A DNA stretch of 64,000 nt from Siphonodentalium dalli (taxonomy: Eukaryota > Mollusca > Scaphopoda > Gadilida > Siphonodentaliidae). Below the pieces are notes generated by a model, which saw nothing but the letters and a program-made list of their open reading frames with translations, was not told where the DNA came from and made no database searches. Every line of letters starts with the position of its first letter. The first letter of the stretch is position 1. A program made the translations under genes and the position numbers. Where the stretch lies: assembly GCA_032622095.1 (NCBI GenBank), contig CP136062.1, positions 166,286,090-166,350,089 of the forward strand. Reading direction: 5' to 3'. This document shows, in pieces, positions 1-13,515 of this stretch.

Positions 1-345
1 ACTTGACCTTTAATTAACAATTTTGAAGGTCAAGGTAAGGTCGGAGTCATGATTTGACGCGTCCAAAACACTCCCCCGACAAAAGTACCCATAGGTATCA
101 AATTTCGTCGAAATCCATCCGTTTTACCCGATTTGACCTTTGATTGACCACATTGAATGTTCAAAACACTCCCCGGACAAAAGTATTCCTAGGTATCAAA
201 TTTCGCCGAAATTTGTCCGTTTTACCCAAATTGACCTTGCATTGACAGTTTCAAAGGTCAAGGTCAGGTCGGTCTCACGATTTGACCCGGTCCAAAACAC
301 TTCCCGGACACAAATACCCATAAGTATCAAATTACGTTGAAATCT
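1..345. repeat. Three imperfect tandem copies of a ~110-bp repeat
   Basis: Units beginning near 1, 131 and 231 share GTCCAAAACACTCCCC, GTATCAAATTTCG, CGTTTTACCC and TTGACCTTT. The array is cut by the window start. No coding signal. Confidence 0.75.
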
Positions 346-816
346 ATGGAAAGCCGAAGAGGACATGTTAGTTGCTAATTGCTAGATATACGACGCACGA
401 CTTGTCCCGGTATTTTAAAGGTGTTTCAAGCTAGGAGATAGAAGGATTCTGCGTTTCAAATGGTGATGAATTATAGTAATTTATTCAAATTTTATGGCAT
501 AAATTGTTATTGAAACCGTATATACTATAACAAAAATGAATGACTCGAAAATTAAGTGGGCCTTTAAACCAAGTCACAATTGCAGTTAGGCTCATCTCAT
601 ACTCGTTTAATCAGCGATATTCTGCTGTGCAGTTTGTTATAGTTCCCAGTATTCATTGAGCGTTATAGCCCCACTGTTATAATTCGCCTTTAGCAGGCGT
701 ACTCTTGCCTCAGATTATTGAGATATTAGGTCACACGTAATGACATTAAATCGCATGGAAACATAGCATTTGTGTGGGCTGCTTGGCGTGAATATTTAAT
801 GAGAAATAAAGTCATA

Positions 817-1590
817 CGTAATGACATTAAACTCAAGAAAACCCGCGAAAACAAAACAAAATCACATTTAATGTTTTAAGTTATTTCCTTCATAAAAAAG
901 AATCTTCGTGATAATGAACCCTCCCAATACTTTAGAATATAGAATTAACCTTAAAATAACAAAAACCTTCGGAATACAGAACCTTCGGAATAACGAACCT
1001 TCTGATTGGTGAACCTTCGGAATAGCGAACATTCAGAGAAATTTCGGAATAGTGGACATTCTGGATAGTGAACCTTCGGAATAGAGACATGCCCCCCAAT
1101 ATTCATATTATATGCCCAGAGTTCAAAGGTATGGGCCCATAAAATCCTAAATTTGGCCCTTAAAATATTGAACTCCAAATTGGAGCCCACACAGAACATC
1201 ACTTAAGTCAACTGTACCTGTGTCATGTCCCAATGCGGGAGGGTCCACAATATACCACAACATTCATATTATATGCCAAGAATTCAAAAGTATGGGCCCA
1301 CGTAATGACATTAAATCTCAAGAAAACCCGCGAAAACAAAACAAAATCACATTTAATGTTCTAAGTTAAGTTATTTCCTCCTGTATCTGTATCGGTATGC
1401 GCGCAGGATCAGTTCGGATGTGAGCGCACACTCCGTAAAAAGAATCTTTGTGATAATGAACCCTCTCAAATTAGTCTCAATACTTTAGAATATAGAATTA
1501 ACCTAAAAATAACATAAACCTTCGGAATAGAGAACCTTCGGAATAGCGGACCTTCGGGATAGCGAACCTTCATAATAGAAACATGCCCCC
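817..1590. repeat. Direct duplication with short CCTTCGGAATAG repeats
   Basis: A segment at 817-1090 recurs at 1301-1590 (period about 484 bp), sharing CGTAATGACATTAAA, AACCCGCGAAAAC and CTTTAGAATATAGAATTAAC. Each copy ends in several CCTTCGGAATAG-type repeats of about 15 bp. A related ATTCATATTATATGCC segment occurs near 1098 and 1260. Confidence 0.75.
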
Positions 1591-1767
1591 ACAAGTACAT
1601 CGGTGACGTAAACACATGTGCTAATCTTTGTTGTACTATCGTGACTCTATCGGTACGATTTATACTCAGTACGAAATAACCATAATAATACAGTCGCCCA
1701 GTGGATTATCGATCGACCACAGAATATGAAAATCTGCGTACCAAGCAACACCACGGTGTGGCGTAAT

Positions 1768-1880
1768 AAACGAACACAAGTCGAAAAAGCGGAATAGAAG
1801 GGTGAAATTGTATTTGTGTGTGCGTGGATGTCCATTCTATGTGTATGTGGTATTATTTCCAACTTTGTGACTTATTTTTT
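1768..1880. repeat. Dispersed repeat, copy 1 (second copy at about 4161-4270)
   Basis: GCGGAATAGAAGGGTGAAAT, GTCCATTCTATGTG and TATTTCCAACTTTG occur in the same order and orientation here and at 4161-4270, about 2.4 kb apart. The intervening interval contains the foldback element at 2299-3488. Confidence 0.7.
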
Positions 1881-2298
1881 GAGTTACAAACACAGACGAA
1901 CATAAATATAGCACTATATAAGGCGTTAATCAAGGTGTTAATTAACTACCCACAACTCTACGGCTTACTCTGCCTCCTTGTCAATTACACATCTCTGAGT
2001 TGTCTTGACTTTAATTCATTCACTATAAGACTTTGTTTAACAGTTTAACTCCCCTCATTCTTTATCTGGGCTTGCGACCAGCAGACTTCGGAAGTCAGGC
2101 GGATTAAAAAAAAATTCAGTTCAGTTTATAGTTAACTTAAAAATCCCAATATTTTAAGGAAATCTAACCCAAATGAAGTGCCTATTCTGCATGCTTAATT
2201 CATGCTATTATAATTTTGTTTAATTCATGCTAAATGTAAATGTTTATGTTTTATATTATATTGAGGTGTCATTGCAATAAAATCTTGTATCTTGCTTG

Positions 2299-3488
2299 TA
2301 TGGGCAGCCAAATTAACATATACTCAAATATTTTGAGATATCTCTAAATCAGCACATATCCATAATTGAACCTGGAATTGGACTTATCTCTAAATGAATT
2401 AGAGATATCTCCAAATTAATTGAAGATATCTCTAAATCATTTGAAGGTATCTCTAATTCATTTGAGGATAAGTTCTTTTTGAACATTATGTCACATATCC
2501 GTAAATAAAATACTTCTCCATAATTCGATTTGGAGATATCTCCAAATAATTGGAGATATCTCCAAATAATTGGAGATATCTCCAAATGATTTAGAGATAT
2601 CTCTAATCATTTGGAGATATCTCTAAATGAATTGGAGAGATCTCTATATAATTGGAGATATCTCTAAATCGACACAATTGGACATATCCGTAAATAAATA
2701 CTTCTCCATAATTCGATTTGGAGATATCTCTAAATATTTGGAGATATCTCTAATTCAGTTGAAGATATCTCTATAAATATTTGGAGATATCTCAAAATAA
2801 TTGGAGATATATCCAAATGAATTGAAGATATCTCTAATTATTTGGAGATATCTCCAAATGAATTAGAGATATCTCTAAATAATTGGAGATATCTCCAAAT
2901 GTATTGGAGATATCTCCAAATCTAATTAGAGATATCTCTAAATGAATTGCACTTCTCCTCAAATAAGTACTTATCCGTAATAAAGAAGCGCAATTGGAGA
3001 TATCTCCAAATCATTTAGAGATATCTCTAAATACATTGGAGATATCTCTAAATGAATTGGAGATATCTCTAAATGATTTATGGATACGTGGATAAATCGA
3101 ATATACTTCTCCGTAAATGCATTTGTGGATATCTCTAAATGATTTGAAGATATCTTCAAATATTTGGAGATATCTCCAAATAATTTGAGATATCGCCAAC
3201 TCAATTAGAGATATCTTCAAATATTTGGAGATATCTCCAAATGAATTAGAGATATCTCCAAATGAATTAGATATATCTCCAAATATGTAGAGATATCTTC
3301 AAATGCTTTGGTGTCCTAAATAGTTAGGGTATGAATTGAAGAGCTCTCCAAATCGATTTAGAGATATCTGCAATTTATTTGAAGATATCTCCAAATGAAT
3401 TAGAGATATCTTCAAATATTTGGATATATCTCCAAATATTTAGAGATATCTCCAAATATTTGAGTATATGTTAATTTGGCTGCCCATA
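2299..3488. mobile_element. Foldback element filled with GAGATATCTC palindromes
   Basis: The ends are inverted repeats of about 45 bp: TATGGGCAGCCAAATTAACA at the left and its complement at the right end. The 6-bp sequence TGCTTG flanks both sides (2293-2298, 3489-3494) as a target duplication. The interior is a roughly 20-bp repeat alternating GGAGATATCTCC and AGAGATATCTCT with AAATNNATT spacers, with four interruptions of the TACTTCTCC/GTAAAT type. There is no transposase, so it is non-autonomous; superfamily unknown. Confidence 0.8.
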
Positions 3489-4160
3489 TGCTTGGACCTC
3501 TTTATTTGCACTGGAAACGTACAAGTTTTCAATAATCGAAAGCAAAATTCAGCAAATTCAGAAAACGTTGGACGATTAACAATTGTGAAAGCCTTAACAA
3601 AAATAATATATTAGAAAACAATTGGCAGGCAAAATAATTAACTGATTTGACAAGACAATTTAAATGAAATAGTGACTGACCAACAGTTTACTGCCTGACA
3701 TTCGAGGAGCCCTCCACGGTGGCGGGGATTTTACCTTATCAGATATTGCATCTTCTTTGAAAGTCAGACACGAAATTTGGACAAACATGACCTCAGAATA
3801 ACGAGACTTCTTAATTGTGTGAATGACAATTCCAAATTCCAAACTTCAACTGATTGACAATTAACAACCTCTACTGAAAGAGCAGTGTGATATATAATTA
3901 TATATCTGTTCCATCTGTACCAATTTTCCTACATATCTGACATATCTTCTAAGCTGACTCAGATAAGAAACGCTCTTTATTACTGAAACCATTAAAATGT
4001 CGTGTACAATATGTGACCAACGAATGCCCAACCATCTCTCAGATATTCGATTAGATAATTATTTTTTGTGTTGCAAAGTATTTCAATTTACCTGACCATG
4101 ATGTAAGATTCCATTTCATTTCCGCAAGCATTCTCAAACGCAACGAACACAAACGAACAT

Positions 4161-4270
4161 ACACGAACACAGGTCCAAAAGGCGGAATAGAAGGGTGAAA
4201 TTGGGTTTGTGGGTGCGTGGGGGTCCATTCTATGTGCATGTGGTGTTATTTCCAACTTTGATGACTTATT
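4161..4270. repeat. Dispersed repeat, copy 2
   Basis: Second copy of the segment at 1768-1880, about 85-90% identical by eye. Confidence 0.7.
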
Positions 4271-4350
4271 TATTTTTAGTTATTAGCGTTATTTGAATAC
4301 AAAGCTACTAAAAAATGAACACAAACGAACATAACATTGGTCGTATCCCA

Positions 4351-4690
4351 GATAGCATGACTACGTTGGGCCGGTTGGCATTAGGTTTGGTTGGGTTTAT
4401 ACGTTGTTGGCCCTTGGTTGGCCCAACGTATTTCTCCCAACCGTTGGAATTATAACGTTGGCCCAACAACATTGGGCCAACGCGAACATGCCAACGGAAT
4501 TATCTGCAGTAAATTGGTTGGGTTGGCGTGGTTGGCCAAACGTATATATTACTCCCAAGTTCCCAACCGTTGGAATTATAACGTTGGCCCAACATTGTGC
4601 CAATGCGAACATGTCAATGGAATTTATTGTGCACAGCACACTGCATGGTTGGGTTTACGTTGTTGGCCCTTGTAGTCTAGGCTGTGCTGT
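4351..4690. repeat. GTTGGCCCAACG palindromic repeat
   Basis: Many copies of TTGGCCCAAC and CGTTGGGCCAACG occur here. Two tandem units share ACCGTTGGAATTATAACG about 126 bp apart (4441, 4567), and GGTTGGGTTTA-CGTTGTTGGCCC occurs near both ends. Open frames across it on both strands are repeat artefacts. Confidence 0.75.
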
Positions 4691-4699
4691 GGGGTGACC

Positions 4700-7600
4700 G
4701 TCGCACATCGGGGGAATTTATGCGACCATCATTTTCTTATGGGAAAATTACTCTAGTTTTAGAATTCAGAGGGCGCCGATCCGAGATAGGTGACAAAATA
4801 TAACTTTTCACTATGTTTCATAGGGTACGCTACCTAAAAAATGACATATTTTCAGAGGTTAACAGGCATTAGCCAACTGGTTAACAGGGCATCCAACTCG
4901 GAAAGATTGTAAACATATTTGCAAATTATGGAACGAATATAGACACTTAATCAGATTCAACATCGTTTTCCTGGTTTCGTTCTGATTTCGTGACGTCATG
5001 GTAAAATATGTAGCGTGACGCGTCAAAAATTCATGGCGATTCAGACAAAGGGTTGTGCGTCAACTCTGTGCAAATATAGCATATCTGTCGAATTCTTCCA
5101 AGTTATATATTTTTGGAAATGGAAGGGTATTGCCTACATAATGATGTTCCTATCTTTATTATATATTTCCAAATGGTAAACTAATCGAGAAAAGCTTAAC
5201 CCTCACCCCAATTTCACAAATATCCACTTAAATGCACCCATGTAGGTTGTTTCCAATAAAACATCGACAATGCACATTTTATAGTGTCATACAGGGCAGA
5301 ACAATCCGGGGACATGGAAGATTCCGTTCAAATTCTAGATCATGAAGGTAATAAATCCAAGATGGCGTCCAAGATGGCCGCCAAGTTTTATATTGGCACT
5401 CTGTGCACACCGGACTGGAAAATCGCAAGTGCTTTATTGTAACTGATCTTTATTTCATAGAGGCTGTATCGTAATATGTATAAGTCAACTGGTTACGTAA
5501 AACCAACGATGGAGACCAAAATGGCCGCCATAAAACTAAAAAATGTTCCGATAAAATTACTGGCTTCCGAGTTGCAATGTTATGTCATCTGCATGTTATG
5601 AGTTGTGTAGCTTATTCGTTCGTGCATCTGTTGATAATGTGATCAGAATCCGATAAAACTGTTGGCATTGAGAAAGTAAATGCTCATTTTCTTTCTCAAA
5701 ATCGACATGCAATGCCAAATTGCCACAATGGGAGACTGTTTGGTGATGACACGGCTGACTTTTATATTAGTACAATAAGAATTGAAGCTACAATGCCGAC
5801 TAAATATACATATTCAATCCCCAATAACCAATGTAGGTGTCCACGGTAATGACCCATTAGACCCGCTTACACAAACCGGCAAGCAATGACAACCAATTTA
5901 GAATCCTGATAAGTGCGGGTATGCAAATAATGGACAACTTAGTCTATATATCTCGTCAATGTTGTCAGTGCGTACTGGGTTCATTGATTTTCGCGTTCAG
6001 TGAGTGATTTTCTATTGAAATAACCGAAACAAATCTCAAACAAATCTGACATAATATACGTATCTGTGTCGTTATATTCTCGAAGCTGCTATGGTCCCAT
6101 CAGACGTGGATTTATGCTTAATTACTTAAGCAGTTCATTTGAGTATTTGCTTAGCAGTACTTAATTCTATGCCGCTTGATATGCGTGGTTGCAGGTGTAT
6201 TAATTATTTTATTGAATACACATTGACGACCAATAGTATAATTATTGTCCTGCTAATGTACTATATATCATGTATGCTGAGTAGTGGCTGATGCCTTCTG
6301 CGAGTTATATCTATGCATTCGCTTCCATATTATTTTATATCTTCCCGGCTGTCCAGAATTCGCGTTGCTGTCACAATATATTTAAACACATTATATGCAT
6401 TCAGTATTTTACTTCATACAAGGAATTGGTCGTTTAAAATAATATCAAGTTACTAGTACTTGGAGCTCACCCAAGAATGTTGCACAGAACCAACTTTCAG
6501 CGTTTGGTTGGAACAGGTAGAATATTATCAAAACTGACCCCTGATTTGTAAATACTAATGCTTTAAATGATAACGGTAAGTGTGAGGCCGTGGTATTGAT
6601 TGTGCTAAGTCCCATGAATTTTTGATGCATGAAAGTTGGTCTCACACTGTAGGTATCGCACGACTCTCCGTCACACGTACACAACTACGATAGTCACGTA
6701 CAGTACCCGAATGGGATAAAACTATATCATCCAATTTATATATCAGTATGGAGCAATGTAGGCAATTATCCAAAGATGAAAAGTACAAGGATTAGAAAGC
6801 CACACAGTTAGAAGACGTGCTCAAAATATAATATACTCAGTTGCTCAGCATTAGAATGATGCTTGTCATACTAAATTTGTCCCTTTCGCTGATGCTGATC
6901 CATCTCAACCCACGGGATGACAACTCGTTAGTCACATGTTACCAGACATAGCCGCGGATTTTTTTTTTTTTAAATCAAAATAGAGTATATCCGCTACAGG
7001 TAAGACATTCTCGAGAAATATAGTAGCCGTGGAGTACTTTTAACACAAACAATAAGAAGCAGTTCCTTTGCACGGTCGCCAATTTTCTGCAATGAAACAA
7101 CCTACGTATCTGATATCTGTCAAATATTCATGATTGTGTTAATTGTCCCAGGATACATTTTACGATATGCGTGAACCAGTTATATGTATCTGACCGAAAG
7201 CATATATGCAAGCATGCGATTATCACAAATATCAGATAATGTACATAGGTGTGGTAGTTATTGTGTGCATTCATCTAAGTAGACGTCCCAGAAAACAATT
7301 GATTTTGAATCCTTATTTTTAGCTTAATATTGAGGAATTTGAAGCCGTAATGGGTCGGTATATTTTGAGTAAGTTTACCTTGTGAGCACCATGCAATCAA
7401 ATCAGGTTCCATCGTTGCATGTGGCGACGGTCCTATATTCGACAATGACACACGTTCTTGTTTGAATCTTGGATTGAATGTATGGTATTACATATATAGA
7501 CAATCGCAGTCGGACATTTGATGGCTGTTGGACCTATTTGCTCATAATATGGATTCATCGGCGACAGGGGTCAAGGCATATAGTAAACTTACACATAGTA

Positions 7601-7817
7601 TCCCACACATATGAAACTTCGAAAGTAGCAACACCCTTTGTTTCCAGCATATTAAATTAGTAATCTCTCTACTTTCTTATGTGTACACCTGGTAGGAATT
7701 TAGATCGAGATACTTCATGAGTTGAATTATGGTACATGTACGTGTAAAATTGCACACAAATAATGCAAACATTTTTTCCCTTTGAAAACCAGTGTTACAT
7801 TTAATGAATCGATCTAT
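4700..7817. other. No gene recognised
   Basis: AT-rich sequence without recognisable exons. Short AAGATGGCGTCCAAGATGG/GCCGCC stretches at 5362-5530 relate to the inverted-arm repeat at 7818-8512. Confidence 0.5.
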
Positions 7818-8512
7818 AGTGTGGTCGTCGGAGGGTTAGACCCAGAAGAAATTGGTAAAGAAGCGGTTTTGGTGTCATTCGACGCGGGACAATCTCGTGT
7901 ATAACATATCCAAAATCCGCTAAAATCCGCTTTGGGCAAAATTCAGGATCCAAGATGGCGTCCAACATGGCTGCCGTTAGTCAAAAGATACTCTGACTGA
8001 GATTAATTCGATAATAGTGAGAACAAATGTTGTCATATGTATACAAATGTATACATTTTTGCAAAGGTAAAATATTGTGCCACCTGTTTATGGCAAAAAT
8101 GGAACCCCTCGTCCCAGATGGCCGCCAAAATGGCGGCCTAAACTCGAACATTTGAAGTTTTTGCCTAATATCTTAAAGATCAATTCCTGTTGTTTGATAA
8201 TGGTTCAGACTGGCGACTTTGATCAGGCTTATTCATGTTAATTCAGCATTGGAGCAATGAAAGATACCATAAATGGTGTCCCAGACTCATCTACACCCTC
8301 AAAAATTCGATTTTACAAAACGCGGTATAAAATTCCACAAAACTCGCCATTGTGATTACAGTCATATATCAAACAAGAAATGGACAGAACTGTACAATGT
8401 AAGTTGGGCATACCAATATCTATGAATACTCCAATTCAATGAAACCATAATTGGCACTTTGTCTCAAAATGGCTGCCAAAATGGCGGTTAAAATATGGAA
8501 AATGTCGGATAT
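7818..8512 (+). repeat. Left arm of a 0.7 kb inverted repeat
   Basis: This segment is the reverse complement of 11396-12098 with moderate divergence. Shared stretches include TAGACCCAGAAGAAATTGGT, CATATCCAAAATCCGCTAAA, GATCCAAGATGGCGTCCAA, GATGGCCGCCAAAATGG and TCAATGAAACCATAATTGGC. Confidence 0.8.
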
Positions 8513-11395
8513 TGATCACAGTGTCATTCAATCCATTATTAGTAGTGGTTGATGAATAAAATTGACTAAATAAATACGAATGTATACCTCTTTATGATGC
8601 CATTATGCTAGCTCTGTGTAAAAACTTAAAAATTAGTACCAAAAATGGCTGCCAAAATGGCCACCCGATATGAAAATACTATTTTCTATCACTTCTGTTT
8701 ATCACTTGTTGCTGTCTGAACTGGGAAACAATGGGTATATCCTTTCAATGATCGTGTCAACTGATCATTACAGCAATGACATGTCTAATCGATTAGATCA
8801 TAGTTTACTCCGGTCCTTCACTAATAAGTTATAACGAATGCGGTATGAAATTTAACCAAAATCGACTTTGGGGCTCTGGTCACATTTCATATTTAGGGAT
8901 GATTGATCGTTTCTTTTATTTGTGAACATTCCATCTCAAATAGACCAAAAGAAACAATAAATTTTATCTAATATGGCTTCCAAAACGAAAATGGTAGACT
9001 CTGCCCAGCTTATCATATAATGGAAGTTGTGAGTGGTGGATGCAGTTGATAGTTGGCTAATATACATGTATGTGGCTCAAAACTATTTATTTTCAATCTT
9101 TTGGTGGCTTCCCGCGGGTTGACAAAATCTCGACGCATCAGTGCTATAATGCCTTAACTCCATTATGGCGGGAAATGAGTATTTGATACCATTCGAATCG
9201 TGAGAAAAAATCCAATCCGATGGGCCAAAATGTCTTTGCATTTGGATGACAAATATTCGCACAAACCAGTGAAGCAAATGTCGTATCTCCAGCGATCTTT
9301 ACAACTATTCGTGCTATGAGGTCGTATGTCCAACAGCAGCCAATCGGACGCTTCAGGTTGTCCACGTGACATCTGTTTTGTGTTTGTGAATTCTAAAATG
9401 TGTGCTATATGGTAGTATCTCCATGTTAGTCACGTGATCATTTGGTGATTTAAATTTTGTGATTGTTCCACACATTTCTGTATGATGATGCACATGGGTG
9501 AATTTTCATAGTGTAGAATAGGCACTTTTTAGTTCATAGACACATGCGATTGCCACCATATTTAGCTTAATCTGCATTTATTAGCACAACTTCATTATAG
9601 CACGGAAACGAATCGTCGCTGGCATACGCAAAATGTCATATCTCCAAACAAGCTATTGCTTTTTAAAAGAAAACGAGGGAGTAAACAGAAAACAATATGT
9701 GGTTCAATGAACAGCTATTTTCATTGGGATAAATACAACAAAAAGTCATGCTTTGTCAACATTAGGAGAAATGTTGTCTAAAAACTTCAACCTTCATTTT
9801 CTCGGAAAGTTGAAAATGTGGGTTACATTATAGCAATGATGCGACGAAATATTAACTATTCGGGCTCGGCCATCATTTTCAAGTTTCAAGCTGGAACTAA
9901 ATGTAGCCCATGGATTCCCCATTTCGACATGTAAGAAAAGCAGTTTTACTCTGATCTCTTCCCAGATATCAACTCTCCGGTAAATGGTGATTTCTTATGT
10001 TCTAGAAAATACGTGTGCCAAATACATATATGTATGAAGAAACTATCCCCATACATTGTTTACACATCGACTCCGTAAGTATGTGGAGGTTTTCTTGGAC
10101 AAGCGGGATTTTCAAACCTCTAAACCGTCCGTACAAACAATAAAAGTTAATAGGAAATGACGTTGAGTGTAGGTCTAGAGTTCGTCGTCCGCATGAAATA
10201 GTTTTCGTGTAATTAATTTGCACATATTTCGTGCTCTGATGAGCATGGATGGACGCCTTATGTGGCAGCTTGATTGTCTAGCATCCGGAAAATAACATGT
10301 TCATTGTTCACATTTCTTAGACAAACATGTTGTTAATCACCATGTGCATGTGGCATTTCTATCCAATGACAACCTTGAAATACCAGTTCATCAAGCTAAA
10401 TGGTTGATACCTTTACGCATACGGGTCAGATCCAGCCGTGGCGCACATTGTGTCTACATATCATTGATGAAATTCACTAAATGTGTAGAAGATATCGGTG
10501 CGTCTATATATTTACTAGAATGTTTCTATCCACATGTATATACCTACAATCGCATGACACGGAATTGTCACATGGAGTGTGAAGGGTATACAATGTACGT
10601 GCGAATTTTCATTTTTCCTCTTGATATTGAAGAAAATAATTTTACTTTGAAACTCCCCAGCTCCGATAACCAACTTGCCCACCAATTAAGAACACCCCAG
10701 ATTATTCGCTTTTCCCTCCTGTCCTTTTCACTTTCGCCATCACTGGAAAACCCATTATAGCCTGATGCTTCCGGACTATATTTGATGTTCCGAATAGTCG
10801 TTATAAGTAGAAATAATGACACTGTGTTTTCAAATAATCCAGATTCGTAGCAATTTAATTTCTTTTTAATTAATTTCCAGATAGTCCCTCGTAATAAGTG
10901 GAGATCGTGTTGGATCCTGCAGTAGATACTGCTTAGTTGGAACATTACGGGCTGAACTGATTGTGGTAGTATATTATTGGCAACATGTTTAATAGGTCTG
11001 TCATCGTTATCTCACAACCGAAGTGTTGTTTCGGGGTTTCCTCTGAGCAGAACTTAAATTTCGACAATTTTCCGTGGCCATTTTGGTAGCCATCTTAGCA
11101 TTTTGAATCGTGATTGCCTACTCATACCCACACTAAAATTGATTTCAATCAATGATGTGTATTGGTGCCGAATTGGCGTTTTGTCGAATGGGTTTTCGTG
11201 AATAACTACATATTTGCCATTTTCATTATTATTGGCGACCATGTTGGACGCTATCTTGAATTCTGTATTTTTCCCAAAGCGAATTTTAGCGGATTTTGGA
11301 TATGTTATACACGAGATTCTCCCGCGTCGAATGACAACAAAATCGCTTCTTTACCAATTCCTTCTGGGTCTAACCCTCTGACGACCATTCTAAAT
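8513..11395. other. Interior between inverted arms; no gene recognised
   Basis: 2.9 kb between the two arms. It contains further AAATGGCTGCCAAAATGGCC motifs (8640-8665) and, at 11240-11392, a third partial copy of the arm's outer portion in right-arm orientation. Open frames of 138 (+, 10344) and 125 (-, 10568) codons show no recognisable motif. Confidence 0.5.
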
Positions 11396-12098
11396 ATCTG
11401 CCATTTTCCATATTTTGACCGCCATTTTGGCAGCCATTTTAAGACAAAGCGCCAATTTGGGTTTCATTGAATTGGTGTATTATAGATAATGGTATGCCCA
11501 ACTTACATTGTACAGTTCTGTCCATTTCTTGTTGATATATGACTGGAATCCCAATGGCGATTTTTGTGGAATTTTATACCACGTTCTGTAAAATCAAATT
11601 TTTGAGGGTGTAGATGAGTCTGGGACCCCATTTATGGTATCTTTCATTGCTCCAATGCTGAATTAACATGAATATGACTAATCAATGTCGCCAGTCTGAA
11701 CCATTATCGAACAACAGGAATTGATCTTTAAGATATTAGGCAAAAACTTCAAATTTTCGAGTTTAGGCCGCCATTTTGGCAGCCATCTGGGGCGAGGGCT
11801 TCCATTTTTTCTATAGATATGTGGCATAATACTTTACCTTCGCAAAAATGTTTACATTTGTATAAATATGGCAACATTTGTTCTCATTATGTCGAATTAA
11901 TCTCAGTCAGAATCTCTTTTGACTAAAGGCGGCCATGTTGGACGCCATCTTGGATCCTGGATTTTGCCCAAAGCGGATTTTAGCGGATTTTGGATATGTT
12001 GTAGCAGAGATTGTCCCGCGTTGAATGACACCGAGATCGCTTCTTTACCAATTTCTTCTGGGTCAACCCCTTTTTGTTGCGTACCACGACCACACTAA
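11396..12098 (-). repeat. Right arm of a 0.7 kb inverted repeat
   Basis: Inverted partner of 7818-8512. Outer boundary at CGACCACACTA (12088-12098), matching TAGTGTGGTCG at 7818. No clear target duplication was found at the outer ends, so a transposon origin is only a possibility. Confidence 0.8.
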
Positions 12099-13010
12099 GG
12101 ACCCTCGCTGCTGATGTCTACCGAGTCATTCATATTTGCACGAAATTGGATGGTACGTTTATTCAGATTGCACGAAATAATGTGGACGCAAATTATAAAC
12201 TCGTGTTTGTTCGTTGTGAGATTTTCTAAAAAAAAAAATACTTACACGAGAGAAGCAGTATCTCCAATTGGCAATGGATTTTGGTATGGGGAACCTGGTG
12301 AGTAAATGAGCATCTTTCTGTTGTTAAAATTGTACGGTAGTTGTATGTTGTTGTTGTTTTCAATTTCATGTAGTCACTTGAAATTGAATAGTTGAACTTG
12401 AAGTTGACTGAAGACCACGTGTAGTTTGCCTCTTGTGGAATATTCGGCTTTGAATAACGTCTGTAGGTTGATGACGCTGCAAGATGCAGTCTTAATGCCA
12501 TATGAAAGTTCACCACTGGAATTTATCATATCTGAAACATTGTCATTGGATGAAATATGACGAAAGTTAGTGAGGTTGCAGCAGGAAAGTGACGACCCGT
12601 GGATGAAATATACATGTAGGTACATTTCGTCATTTGGGAGTCCAAATTCACATTTATTAATAATTGCGCTGAAGCGCAATTCACACATGTTCAGAATACA
12701 CGTGCATTATGCAAAATTATGTGCTTCGGTCGCAACCCGTGACGGTGATCAATCGCCGCATGTATTTGTAATCTGTATCGACACTGTATAAATTGTCTAC
12801 ACGGTGCTTGAACGCTAGATGCGGAACTTAACTCAATTGATTTCGGTTGTAAATTTATGTCTGTTTTCTAGGACCCCCTCCATGAAGACAACTATTAATT
12901 GAACTATACTGTGAATATGGGATGTACGGTAGGTGTTTGATCTATTGTGGGTTGAAAGTTTAACAGATAACCATCATTGCAATTACATGTATATAGCCGA
13001 ACGGTGTACC

Positions 13011-13515
13011 CAGGGAAGGATCCAGGGCTCTTTTGATACCTGTTACAGGTTTGGGGGCGCCCAAACTCTGGTGGCCTAAATGTCCCCAAATTGCAAGTGG
13101 CTAGTTTTATTAAAGCTGAATTTTCTATATTTTGAAGGAAATCTTCTATTATAATTCAACAACATGCAATGCAAATCATCAATATACAGTTGATATAGAG
13201 CCTTATTTGCTTAATCAAGTGTCCAGTGAGAAATATTTTAACCCTTTCATGACTGGGGCTTCTTGAAATTTTGCAAAAATCCTGTGCCAATGCATTATCT
13301 TATATAAATGAGAGTCTCCCATCTAGGAGCCTTGCATACATGTATATAATATAATACATTGGCCTTTATCTTGACCTGTAAGCCTGTGCATTTTCTTATG
13401 CGGGATCTTTAATGCTGCACATAAGGGAGGGGGCAACCCCTCCCCGTACCTACCCCCATCGGCATATCATGGTCCCAAAACAGGTGTCCCCAAAAAATCC
13501 CTGGATCCATCCCTG
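13011..13515. mobile_element. hAT-like non-autonomous element, copy 1
   Basis: Starts CAGGGAAGGATCCAGGG and ends CCCTGGATCCATCCCTG. Flanked by a perfect 8-bp duplication GGTGTACC (13003-13010 and 13516-13523), as expected for hAT transposition. A second copy lies at 51733-52257. The interior carries a truncated CCCTTTCATGAC-type piggyBac-like repeat from about 13238 to 13430. No transposase. Confidence 0.9.

Noticed and set aside
4391-4697. Three overlapping open frames on both strands
   Set aside because: They are translations of the GTTGGCCCAACG repeat.
5937-6010. Possible promoter (TATATAT then GTTCAGTGAGTGA)
   Set aside because: A TATA-like stretch in AT-rich DNA with no exon behind it; not enough to call.
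10344-10760. 138-codon open frame on +
   Set aside because: No recognisable domain, no splice or start context, low-complexity tail, and a 125-codon frame overlaps it on the other strand. It lies between the inverted arms and is most likely chance.
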